From: Pseudoduganella plicata
Lineage (GTDB): Bacteria; Pseudomonadota; Gammaproteobacteria; Burkholderiales; Burkholderiaceae_D
DNA length: 64,000 nt
Reading direction: 5' to 3'
NCBI RefSeq assembly: GCF_004421005.1
Contig: NZ_CP038026.1
Span: forward strand, 5,022,001-5,086,000
This document shows, piece after piece, positions 52,866-62,074 of this stretch. A model generated the notes under the pieces. The model saw only the letters and a program-made list of their open reading frames with translations. It ran no database searches and had not been told where the DNA came from. Each line of letters opens with the position of its first letter. Positions within the stretch are counted from its first letter, which is position 1. Position numbers and translations under genes: made by a program.

Positions 52866-52974
52866 GACAACATCGGGGTCAGGCACGAAAACTGTCACGG
52901 CCTGTGCCTTGGCGTCGGCGATCCAGCCTACAGCACAGCTCGTGACAGGAATGGTGCCTGACCCCGATGTTGTC
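52866..52974. repeat. 109-bp imperfect palindrome of the GTGCCTGACCCC repeat
   Basis: Arms GACAACATCGGGGTCAGGCAC (52866-52886) and its exact complement (52954-52974) are 21 nt long. Inner CTGTCACG / CGTGACAG pairs extend the fold. The outer arm plus ACTGTCAC matches the units at 12833-12994. It lies between the MFS gene start and the LLM gene stop. Confidence 0.8.
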
Positions 52975-53043
52975 GCGCGACGAGCGCGGGAAGGACACCT
53001 GCCGGGCAGGTGCCCTTCGCCGTCGTTCCTACCGGCGCGGCCG

Positions 53044-54030
<987 letters not shown>

Positions 54031-54102
54031 GTCGGGGCATGTCGGGGCGCCTGCCGGGGTTTCAAGCAAGGCCCTGCCTCTGGTATGGGTTTAGGGTTGG
54101 CG

Positions 54103-56409
54103 TCAGGGGGTGTCGGCCGTTGCCAGCGCACGTGCCCGCAGCAGGTCGTTGAGTTGCGCCAGCTGCAACGGCTTGACGATATGGTGATCGAACCCGGCGG
54201 CGCGCGAACGCTGCTGGTCCTGTAGCTGCCCCCAGCCGGTGACGGCCACCAGGGTGCAGTCGCGCAGGTTGGGATCGGCGCGCAGCCGGCGCGCCAGTTC
54301 GTAACCATCCAGCCGGGGCATGCCGATGTCGAGGAACGCGATCTGCGGCGCGAACGCTTCGGCGCAGCGCAGCGCGGACAGGCCGTCATAGCAGACCTGC
54401 ACACTCTGGCCGGCGGCCAGCAGCAGCGTACGCAGCGTGTTGGCGTGATCGACGTTGTCGTCCGCCACCAGCACGCGCAGCGGGGGAATCGCCAGCGTGG
54501 CACTGTTGTCGCGGTGCGGCATCGGGGCTGCGCCTTGCGTCACGGGCAGCTCGATGGCAAACGTGCTGCCCAGGCCTTCGCCGGGACTGGTGGCCGTCAG
54601 CGTGCCGCCGTGCAGTTCGACCAGCCGGCGCGCCAGCGACAGCCCGATGCCCAGACCGGCCTGGGACCGGCCCAGCGAGCGGTCGGCCTGGAAGAAGATG
54701 TCGAACACCTGGGGCAGGGCGCCGGCGGCGATGCCGATGCCGTTGTCGCTGATTTCAATGCGTACGGCGCCCGTTGCCTGCGGCACCACGTGCAGCGCGA
54801 TGCGGCCGCCGTTGGGCGTGTACTTGGCCGCGTTGTTCAGCAGGTTGGAAAACACCTGCGCGAGGCGGGTGGCGTCGCCCGCCAGTGCGATGGGGCTGTC
54901 GGGCTGGTGCACGGACAGGCTGTGCCGGCGCTGCTGGAGCAGGGGGCCGGACGTTTCCAGCGCATGGGCGATCACGTCCTGCAGCACGAGCGGTTCGTGG
55001 CGAATGCCCAGCTTGTTAGTCGTGATGCGGGAGACGTCCAGCAGATCGTCCACCAGGCGGACCATCTGCCGCAGCTGGCGCTCCATGATGTCCAGCACGT
55101 TGGCGGCCGGCGCGGCCGTTGTGCGGCCGGGCAGGCGCAGGATTTCCAGTGCATTGACGAGCGGGGCCATCGGATTGCGCAGCTCGTGCGCCAGCGTGGC
55201 GAGGAATTCGTCCTTGCGCACGTCGGCTGCCTGCAGCGCCTCCTGGGCGACGCGCCGCTCGCGCAGTTCCTGGTCCGCCCGGTCACGTGCCTCCGCCAGC
55301 GCCTGGGCGGCGCGCGACAGGGAATCGGCCACTTGCTGGGCTTCGCGGAAGTCCACTGCCGGCGGCTGGACCGGCTTGCCGGCCCCCAGCGCCGTGGCCG
55401 GCTCGATCAGCGCATGCACGGAGTGGGCGATGCGGCCGCCCACCAGCCATGCCATGCCAAATCCCATCGCCAGCAGCACAACCGTGGCGATGATCAGCGA
55501 TTCGAGCGTGCGCAGCAGGCCCGCCGTCAGATTGCGATGCGGCACGCCCAGCATCACGGTCCAGCCGGACTTGGGCGAGCGGCTGTACAGCGTGACAACC
55601 TCGACGTCGTCCACCGTCTGCGAATCGAACGTGTCCTCCGGCTGTTCGCGTACGCGCGCCACCACTTCCGGGCGCGGCTGGCGGCCCTGGAACAGCTCGA
55701 TCTCGCGGTTGCGGGCGACAATGAACGTGCCGCTGTCAAGAATGGCGGCGCGCCAGCTGTCGGGAATTTTCTGTTCGGTCAGGATGGCGTTGAGCGCCGA
55801 CGGCCTCACCTGCGCCGCCAGGATATAGCGCACGCCGCCGTCACGCAGCACCGGCACCGCGACGGTGATCGTGGCAACGCCGCCCGGTCCCCGGTACATG
55901 CCGGAAACAGCCGGCTGCGCCGTCCGTGCGACCTGGCGCAGCAGGCCCGAGTTGCCAGGCTCGCGGCCGGTCGCGATGTCCCGGGACGACGTGCTCATCA
56001 GCTGGTCATGGGTGGCGGGATCGTACAGCGCGATTTCCGTGATGGGCAGGATGGCGTGCGCGTTGGCGGCCTGGCGCCGGAATTCCGTGCGGTCCGCCAT
56101 GTCGATGTCGTTCGACACGGACAAGGTGCGCAGCGCCGTCACCACGGTATCGAAATCCCGATCCACGACGGACACCATCGACCGCGCGGTCGACATCGCT
56201 TCGGCCAGCAGGCTCGATCGTTCGACCCGGTAGTGGTCATAGATGAGAAACCCGGAAACGATGGCGGCCGGCAGCACACAGCTGAGCACGAGCAGCGCCA
56301 GCCTGAACCGGATTGTCGGCAGGCGTGCCGCGGATGCATGGCTTGCCGCGCCACCGCCGGGCTGGAGTGGACCGGGTCGGTTTGCGGGCTGAGCAGGATT
56401 TCTCTGCAC
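54103..56409 (-). CDS. Hybrid sensor histidine kinase with dCache-like sensor and receiver
   Basis: The frame is open to a TTG at 56580, but the region above 56409 is repetitive (QSNPVQPKAG, QRNPAQPA) with no ATG. A GTG at 56409 is used, and the start is uncertain. The protein of about 768 residues has TM1 (RLALLVLSCVLPAAIVSGFL), a large periplasmic Cache-type sensor, TM2 (LIIATVVLLAMGFGMAWLV), a HAMP-like linker, HisKA (EFLATLAHELRNPMAPLV with the phospho-His), HATPase_c (NLLNNAAKYTPNGGRI, ISDNGIGIA, GLGIGLSLARRLVELHGG) and a C-terminal receiver (VADDNVDHANTL, AFLDIGMPRLDGYELA with the phospho-Asp). No output regulator is adjacent. Confidence 0.88.
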   Translation of the reverse strand: MQRNPAQPANRPGPLQPGGGAASHASAARLPTIRFRLALLVLSCVLPAAIVSGFLIYDHYRVERSSLLAEAMSTARSMVSVVDRDFDTVVTALRTLSVSNDIDMADRTEFRRQAANAHAILPITEIALYDPATHDQLMSTSSRDIATGREPGNSGLLRQVARTAQPAVSGMYRGPGGVATITVAVPVLRDGGVRYILAAQVRPSALNAILTEQKIPDSWRAAILDSGTFIVARNREIELFQGRQPRPEVVARVREQPEDTFDSQTVDDVEVVTLYSRSPKSGWTVMLGVPHRNLTAGLLRTLESLIIATVVLLAMGFGMAWLVGGRIAHSVHALIEPATALGAGKPVQPPAVDFREAQQVADSLSRAAQALAEARDRADQELRERRVAQEALQAADVRKDEFLATLAHELRNPMAPLVNALEILRLPGRTTAAPAANVLDIMERQLRQMVRLVDDLLDVSRITTNKLGIRHEPLVLQDVIAHALETSGPLLQQRRHSLSVHQPDSPIALAGDATRLAQVFSNLLNNAAKYTPNGGRIALHVVPQATGAVRIEISDNGIGIAAGALPQVFDIFFQADRSLGRSQAGLGIGLSLARRLVELHGGTLTATSPGEGLGSTFAIELPVTQGAAPMPHRDNSATLAIPPLRVLVADDNVDHANTLRTLLLAAGQSVQVCYDGLSALRCAEAFAPQIAFLDIGMPRLDGYELARRLRADPNLRDCTLVAVTGWGQLQDQQRSRAAGFDHHIVKPLQLAQLNDLLRARALATADTP

Positions 56410-56609
56410 GGCATCGCCGGCTTTAGGCTGCACTGGGTTGGACTGCACTGGACCGCCGGCGTTGAAGGTGGAAAAGATGTAAGCTGGTAATTGTTGTAAC
56501 ACGTTACCATAGCTTCTGCCACAGTGGCAGCCTTGCCGGCTGGTGTCGTTCCAGAGCGGGACGTTGGGCCCGGCAAGCAACCGATTCCGTTACGGATCCC
56601 GAGGTCCTC

Positions 56610-58148
56610 ATGCTGAAGAAATCCGTTCTGCTTGCCGCATCGATCGCAGCGGCGCTGGCACGGCCTGACGCCCACGCCGCGCCCAGCGCCGTGGCGGTGG
56701 ACACCGCCAGGCACGCCCGCGCGGCCTATGCCGGCAAGGTCGTCGACACGCTTGCCGCCATGGTCAGTTTCAATACGGTGGCGGACCCCAAGGTGCCGTT
56801 CGAGCGCAATCCCGCGCACCTCGGGTTCAAGCAGTTGCTGAAGGACGAGGCGGCGCGGCTGGGCTTCGATTACACGGATGCAGGCTACGTTGTCGTCATC
56901 GGCCATGGCAGCGGTGCAGAGCGGGTCGGCGTGATCACCCATGGCGACGTGCAGCCCGTCGACCCTTCCAAGTGGCGGCAGTCGCCGTTCAAGCTGGACC
57001 GCACGAGCGAGCCCGGCCTGCTGCTGGGGCGCGGCACGGAGGACGACAAGGGGCCGATCGCCACGGCACTGTATGCAATGAAAGCGATCAAGGACCGCAA
57101 GGTGCCGCTGACGAAACGCATCGAGCTGTACGTGTATATGGCCGAGGAATCCGATTGGGAGCCGCTCGAAGCATATCTGAAAACGCATACGCCGCCGCAG
57201 ATCAACATCACGCTCGACGCCGAGTATCCCGCCGTCACGGCCGAGAAGGGCTGGGGTCTTGTCAGCGTGACGATTCCGTCCGCTCCGCCGGGTTCTGCAG
57301 CCGTTCCCGGTGCGGCTCTGCAGGAAGGCCCCACGCTGGCCAGTTACACGGGCGGGTTTTTCGACAGCCAGATCCCGGAAGACGCCACGGCCATCATCGA
57401 CGGCGCAACAAGCGCACTGGAGGCATCGATCCGTGCCCGGGCGGCCGCGCAGAAGGGCATGCGCTACGGCTTCGAGCGGGCCGGACAGCGGCTGACGATC
57501 CGGGCCAAGGGCGTCTCCGCACACTCGTCCAAGCCGGAGGACGGGGTCAATGCCATCGCACTGCTGGCCGATGCGCTGGCGGTGCAGCCATGGCGCGGCA
57601 CGCCGGCCGCGGCAATGGTGAATTTCGTGAACGAGCTGGTCGGCACCGGGCTGTATGGCGAAAAGTTCGGCCAGGTGGCCTATCGCGACGCTTTCATGGG
57701 TCCGATGACGGTGGCGCCCGTGGTGCTGAAGGAAACCGGCAATGGCCTGCAACTGAACATCAATCTGCGGCGCCCCCGCGGCAAGTCGGCCGCGCAGCTG
57801 GAAGGCCAGCTTGCCGCTGCCTTCGACGCGTGGAAGGCGAAGCAGGGCGGCAGTGCGACGGGCGCACAGCTGACGGCACAGCTGGGCGAGCCATGGGTGC
57901 GGGACGATGCGCCGCAGCTGCCGGTGCTGCTGGACGTATTTTCTCATTACACGGGCATCGGGAACGCCCGGCCGGTCGCGATCGGCGGCGGCACGAATTC
58001 ACGGCTGTTCCCGAACGCCGTCAGCTTCGGCCCAGGCATGCCGGGTGCCGTGTACACGGGCCATTCCGAGCATGAGTTCATCAGCGAGAAGCAGCTGCTG
58101 CTCAATCTGGAGATGTACACGGCCGTCCTGGTCGAGCTGGCGCGGTGA
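56610..58148 (+). CDS. M20-family dipeptidase (PepV-like), exported
   Basis: A 512-residue zinc peptidase with a signal peptide (ending PDAHAAPS). VGVITHGDVQPVDPSKW carries the first zinc His and Asp, GRGTEDDKGPIATAL the bridging Asp, YMAEESDWEPLE the catalytic Glu pair, and YTGHSEHEFISEKQ the last zinc His. The lid domain in the middle (AHSSKPEDGVNAIA) supports a PepV/Sapep dipeptidase over a succinyl-diaminopimelate desuccinylase. The signal peptide places it in the periplasm. It is divergent from the kinase gene. Confidence 0.88.
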   Translation: MLKKSVLLAASIAAALARPDAHAAPSAVAVDTARHARAAYAGKVVDTLAAMVSFNTVADPKVPFERNPAHLGFKQLLKDEAARLGFDYTDAGYVVVIGHGSGAERVGVITHGDVQPVDPSKWRQSPFKLDRTSEPGLLLGRGTEDDKGPIATALYAMKAIKDRKVPLTKRIELYVYMAEESDWEPLEAYLKTHTPPQINITLDAEYPAVTAEKGWGLVSVTIPSAPPGSAAVPGAALQEGPTLASYTGGFFDSQIPEDATAIIDGATSALEASIRARAAAQKGMRYGFERAGQRLTIRAKGVSAHSSKPEDGVNAIALLADALAVQPWRGTPAAAMVNFVNELVGTGLYGEKFGQVAYRDAFMGPMTVAPVVLKETGNGLQLNINLRRPRGKSAAQLEGQLAAAFDAWKAKQGGSATGAQLTAQLGEPWVRDDAPQLPVLLDVFSHYTGIGNARPVAIGGGTNSRLFPNAVSFGPGMPGAVYTGHSEHEFISEKQLLLNLEMYTAVLVELAR

Positions 58149-58765
58149 TCTGGCGCGGCGGCGATGGATGAGGCAACCCGCACCATCCAACGTAGGCCGT
58201 GATCGGCTCGCCGTGGCGTTGCTGGCGCAATCGACGACCGGCTGACGTTGTCCGATGGCCTCGGGCCATCCAAACCCCCGTCGCGCGGGCATCGGGCGTC
58301 CCGACCGGCGCTACCTCGGCCTCGGTTGACCTGAACCGCGCACCGGGAATACCGCGCGACCTCAACCTTCCGCCACCCGGCACCGGCGCCCTTGATCGTT
58401 CCGGCGCACCCCCCGGGCCGGCATAGTGCAATCAGTAGCGAGTAACCCGTCAGCGGACTGTTATCTCAACCGTATTGCTGTTATCTCAACCGTATTGCTG
58501 AATTGGCCAGCCTCCGTGCAAATACATCAATATGACCAGTTGATAATGATTGAATAATCGGACAATTATTTGTTGTAACTCCTCGAAATATTACCCCGCA
58601 CTGCACAGAAACCGGTTTTCTCCGCGCATCAAATCATTTACCATGGGCAACAGGTCGCAGTCCATGCGGCCTCCAGCCCATGCCCGGCTGTCGCTTACGG
58701 GCATTCACCTTTCGGTTTTCATTATCGAAGACACCAGTTTGTTATTGACTGGTAAAGGAATCTGC
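58149..58765. other. Intergenic stretch with a 20-bp direct repeat
   Basis: About 615 bp. The first half is GC-rich without a credible frame. CTGTTATCTCAACCGTATTG occurs twice head to tail at 58458-58497. The second half is AT-rich and should hold the promoter of the TraB-like gene. A frame extending that gene upstream to 58550 lacks a ribosome-binding site. Confidence 0.55.
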
Positions 58766-59725
58766 ATGCCGCGTTTTTTGATTATCGCTGTCGCTTTATT
58801 TATCTCATGGTCGGCTAACAGTATGGAAATGAGCGTCCCCAATGCGGTTACCGCTACGGTTACTGCCGCCGATCCCGCCGTTAATTCCATTTGCCCCTCC
58901 GCACCGCGTCGTGGCGCCCTTTACAAGATTCGCCACGATGGCAAAACCAGTTATCTGTTCGGCACGATCCACGTCGGGAAGCAAGGCTTTTTCCCGCTCG
59001 AGCCCGAAGTCACCCGCGCATTGGCAGACGCCAGTGCCCTTGTCCTCGAGCTCGACACCCGTGCCCACAAACCGTTCGAGCAGGCCCTGGCAAAATACGG
59101 CAGCTATCCGGCCGGCGACGCCATCACCCGGCACCTGTCGCCGTACGCGCTCGGGCAACTGAACAAAGCCCTGGCGAAAGCCGGTATCGCGCTTGCCAAC
59201 GTTGCCATGTACCGGCCGTGGCTGGTTGCCAATATTCTGGTCGGTAGCGAAATCGAAAAACACGGCTACCACCGCAGCAATGGCGTTGAAGGGTTCCTGC
59301 TGTCGACCGCCATCGAACAGAAAAAGACGGTGCACGAGCTGGAATCGGCCGACTACCAGCTGAGCCTTTTTGCGTCGCTCGACGATGCCCAGCAGGAGCG
59401 CTATCTGCTGGAAAACCTGGAAGAGCTGGAGAACGGCCGTGCCGTACAGAAGTCGGCCGGCCTCATCGATGCATGGAGTAATGCCGACGCAGCACGCATC
59501 GCCGTGATGGCACGCGAACTGACGTCTGGCGACAGCGTTTCGGCCACCTTCATGGACCGCACACTGCTGGGCAAACGCAATCCGGAAATGGCCGCACAGA
59601 TCGAGCAGATCATGCGGACGGACCAGATCGCCTTTGTCGGCATCGGCCTGCTCCACCTCGTCGGGGACAACGGCATTCCCGAGCTGCTGCGCCAGCGCGG
59701 GTATCAGGTCGAGAAAGTCTATTGA
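58766..59725 (+). CDS. TraB/GumN-family protein
   Basis: The ATG at 58766 has AAAGGA at a good distance. The 319-residue protein has a signal peptide (PRFLIIAVALFISWSANS) and the TraB/GumN fold: GALYKIRHDGKTSYLFGTIH with the first conserved GTxH, ALVLELD with an acidic residue, NGVEGFLLSTAIEQKKTVHE, ELESADYQLSLFASL, ERNPEM-type (GKRNPEMAAQIEQI) and FVGIGLLHLVGDNGIPELL with the second GxxH. The family is related to Tiki metalloproteases and erythromycin-esterase-like folds; the bacterial role is unproven. Confidence 0.85.
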   Translation: MPRFLIIAVALFISWSANSMEMSVPNAVTATVTAADPAVNSICPSAPRRGALYKIRHDGKTSYLFGTIHVGKQGFFPLEPEVTRALADASALVLELDTRAHKPFEQALAKYGSYPAGDAITRHLSPYALGQLNKALAKAGIALANVAMYRPWLVANILVGSEIEKHGYHRSNGVEGFLLSTAIEQKKTVHELESADYQLSLFASLDDAQQERYLLENLEELENGRAVQKSAGLIDAWSNADAARIAVMARELTSGDSVSATFMDRTLLGKRNPEMAAQIEQIMRTDQIAFVGIGLLHLVGDNGIPELLRQRGYQVEKVY

Positions 59726-59727
59726 TC

Positions 59728-59995
59728 TGTGCAGTTCATTACGCTGTGCAGTCCACCAAGCTGTGCAGTCCATCAAGCTGAGCAGTTCATCAAGCTGAGC
59801 AATCATCAAGTTGAGCGGTCACTCAAGCTGAACAGTCCGTCGAGCTGAGCAATCATCAAGCTGAGTAGTCACTCAAGCTGAACAGTTCATTAAGCTGAGC
59901 GATCATCAAGCTGAGCAATCATCAAGCTGAACAGTCCGCCGAGCTGAGCAATCCATGAAGCGGAACAGTCCATCAAGCTGCGCAGTCCGTCTGCG
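59728..59995. repeat. Degenerate tandem array, 16 units of 16-17 bp
   Basis: Starting two bases after the TraB-like stop, the consensus TGAGCAGTCCATCAAGC is repeated 16 times (12 units of 17 bp and 4 of 16 bp) with 1-6 changes per unit. There are no unique spacers and no CRISPR-like palindromic repeats. The mix of 16- and 17-bp units shifts every reading frame, so no repeat protein is encoded. It fills the gap between two convergent genes. Confidence 0.85.
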
Positions 59996-60100
59996 CGCGC
60001 TACCTTTACCTGAGCTGCAGTGATGTGTTTCTGAGCAGCCGCACACGGACCGCTCACGTCGGCACGGTAAGCAGTGCGAACGCAAGCGGCCGGAATGCGA

Positions 60101-60658
60101 CTACTCCGACTTGATCGCTCCGTCAGCAAAGGTCACCTGGTCTCCTGCTTGATAGACCGGCGGGTTTTCCACGATGACGTGATGGCTGCGGCCATCCTGC
60201 CCGCGCAGCGTGACACGGTACACCGTGTTCCCGGCGGTCCCCAAGCCGGCAACCGTGCCCCCAACGGCAGCGGCGGCCGGAGAGCCGCCCAGACCGATCC
60301 CCATGCCGGCTTCCTGGCGCGACAGTGGCTCGATGGCCAGGACCGTTGCGCGCCAGTTCGGATGCGAGCCGGCACGAACGTCCGCTGCCACCGGTACGCT
60401 TCGCATGGTGCCTTGCTCGTCGAGCATGGCACTGTTGCCCTGCGTTGCGCCATCCTGCCACACATCGGGTAGTCCATCCTGCATCGGCCTCTGCTGCATA
60501 TCGCGGCTGCTGCCGGTCGTGCCGCCGTTGGAACCGCCCGACGTGCCGCTCTTGCCCATGGTGGAGCATCCCGCTACAGCCAGGCACAGCAACGCCACCG
60601 CCCAACACGCACAATGCGCCATCGGCGTTTTCCCCGACCTCGTGATTTTCGATTCCAT
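60101..60658 (-). CDS. Glycine-zipper-like outer-membrane lipoprotein
   Basis: The ATG at 60658 follows GGGAGA. The 185-residue protein has a lipobox VAGC, a Ser/Gly-rich linker and a C-terminal domain with GMGIGLGGSPAAAAVGGTVAGLGTA-type glycine zipper, followed by VYRVTLRGQDGRSHHVIVEN. The zipper plus beta end resembles SlyB/Pcp-like lipoproteins. The role would be outer-membrane stabilisation; this is inferred from the family. Confidence 0.72.
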   Translation of the reverse strand: MESKITRSGKTPMAHCACWAVALLCLAVAGCSTMGKSGTSGGSNGGTTGSSRDMQQRPMQDGLPDVWQDGATQGNSAMLDEQGTMRSVPVAADVRAGSHPNWRATVLAIEPLSRQEAGMGIGLGGSPAAAAVGGTVAGLGTAGNTVYRVTLRGQDGRSHHVIVENPPVYQAGDQVTFADGAIKSE

Positions 60659-60819
60659 GACCGATCTCCCGGAATGGGCAATGTGCCCTGACCTATACAA
60701 GATAGAGCACCGGCCGCCCTGTTACGTTCACGATAGGCTGCCAGTGTTTGATATGGATCAAACCGCGTGTGCGTCAGCACAGCAATAATTGGCCCATGGA
60801 AATTTTTTTGAGGACAGAG

Positions 60820-61137
60820 ATGGCATACAGACAGACGGACCGGGTGATCGCCGAACTGGTCGACGCAACGTGCGGCCGGCATGACGACATGCGCGCGCGC
60901 TACCTTCTGGAGCAGGCTTTGTACGGCCTCGTCAGGCTCGCCAAGGTGGAGCAGTTAACCGATATGCGCGTCGACAGCGAGCGCGCGGGGGCCCTCACCG
61001 ATCCGGCGCGGCAGCGCGCCACGCGCGCGTTGCTGCGCAAGGTGCGGATGGACGTGGCCGCCAGCAGGCGACGTCTGCGCGATGACGCCTGCGACGAGTG
61101 CCGCGAGTCGCCTGAGCAGCCGTGCGGCGAGTGTTAG
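60820..61137 (+). CDS. Hypothetical helical protein (105 aa)
   Basis: The ATG at 60820 has AGGA nearby; an upstream ATG at 60796 is also in frame. The protein is helical and charged (VIAELVDATCGRHDDMRARY, ALLRKVRMDVAASRRRLRDD) and ends with a Cys cluster (CDECRESPEQPCGEC) that may bind metal. No family was recognised. Its stop overlaps the convergent VanZ-like gene by 4 bp. Confidence 0.5.
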   Translation: MAYRQTDRVIAELVDATCGRHDDMRARYLLEQALYGLVRLAKVEQLTDMRVDSERAGALTDPARQRATRALLRKVRMDVAASRRRLRDDACDECRESPEQPCGEC

Positions 61138-61529
61138 ACGGGGACCTTGCGTGTGCTCCACAGCATCCACATCAGGCTGGCCGTCACCAGCGCGGCGGTG
61201 GTATCGACCAGCCAGTCGTGGACAGCGCCGTGGCGGTACGGCAGGAAGGTCTGGATCAGTTCGTCCAGAGCGCCCATGGCCGCGATCGTCAGCACTGCCT
61301 TGACCGCCCGCTGGCCGGAGGTACCGTTACCGCCTGTGAATACGAGGAAGGTCAGCACCGCATAGGCGCACGAGTGGAGCACGACACCGGAAGCGACCTC
61401 GCCCGCGTCGGCGCGCGCGCCGGGGATGGAGCCGACAATGATGATCAAGGCAAAAATGGTCCACGCACTCAGATAGCGCAGACGGGCATGGGAAGAGGTC
61501 AGCAGGAGCGTTTTCAGCAGAGTCAACAC
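61134..61529 (-). CDS. VanZ-like membrane protein
   Basis: A 131-residue protein with four hydrophobic helices. The VanZ-like core is visible: FALIIIVGSIPG after helix 1, HSCAYAVLTFLVF, ALDELIQTFLPYRHGAVHDW and LVDTTAALVTASLMW. The DELxQ and DxxxN/T motifs face the membrane. VanZ of Enterococcus lowers teicoplanin sensitivity; chromosomal relatives in Gram-negatives have no proven function. Confidence 0.82.
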   Translation of the reverse strand: MLTLLKTLLLTSSHARLRYLSAWTIFALIIIVGSIPGARADAGEVASGVVLHSCAYAVLTFLVFTGGNGTSGQRAVKAVLTIAAMGALDELIQTFLPYRHGAVHDWLVDTTAALVTASLMWMLWSTRKVPV

Positions 61530-62074
61530 GTTGATGGCAACTGGGTAGTGGTTGGGACAAGCTGCAACGATAGCACGGTTCCCATGAACAAACGCCCGCT
61601 GGAACCGCGGGCGCTGTTACGTGACGACAAATTCGGAGCGGTGTGCCGAAGCCGGCACACCTGTTCTGCTGCCACGCATATCGGTTGCGTGTGCGGCAGA
61701 TGGAGCCAGTATAGGACGGGTTTGTGACGACGCGATGACACTGCTCAATATGTCGGCGCTGATCTTTATGCAAATGTTTTGGTTTTGGTTGGCGGGTATT
61801 GGTAACCATCGGTAACAAGCCTGACAAATGTCCGTAGTGGATATTTCATAATCAAAGTGTATGACAGAACAATATTTAGTATTTCTAAAAAATAAGTAAC
61901 TTTCAATGCAGTAGCTGCGCCAAACATTGTTCCGAACAAGCAGTGTCGTTACATTGCAACAACATATGTTCTTGACTGACTTTACGGCGTGAAAGTGGTC
62001 TGATACAGGCCCTCAAAAGGGCTGTCCGTGCCACACGGACAACATACAAAAGCGACCACTTGCAGGAGAGAGTC
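61530..62074. other. Intergenic leader before the TonB-dependent receptor
   Basis: About 545 bp. The first half holds no credible gene. The part from about 61820 is AT-rich and should contain the receptor promoter. Two stem-loops close to the start codon are listed separately. No known riboswitch was recognised. Confidence 0.5.
62009..62040 (+). promoter_or_regulatory. Two adjacent small stem-loops in the receptor leader
   Basis: GCCCT-CAAA-AGGGC (62009-62022) and GTCCGTG-CCA-CACGGAC (62024-62040) stand side by side, 35 bp before the start codon. They could shape the 5' untranslated region or bind a regulator. Function is inferred only. Confidence 0.4.

Noticed and set aside
59728-59995. Possible CRISPR array
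   Set aside because: Units are contiguous, degenerate and 16-17 bp long, with no unique spacers and no cas genes nearby.
61134-61529. Glycopeptide resistance determinant vanZ
   Set aside because: Only a VanZ-like fold with no other van genes; Gram-negative homologues have no shown link to resistance.
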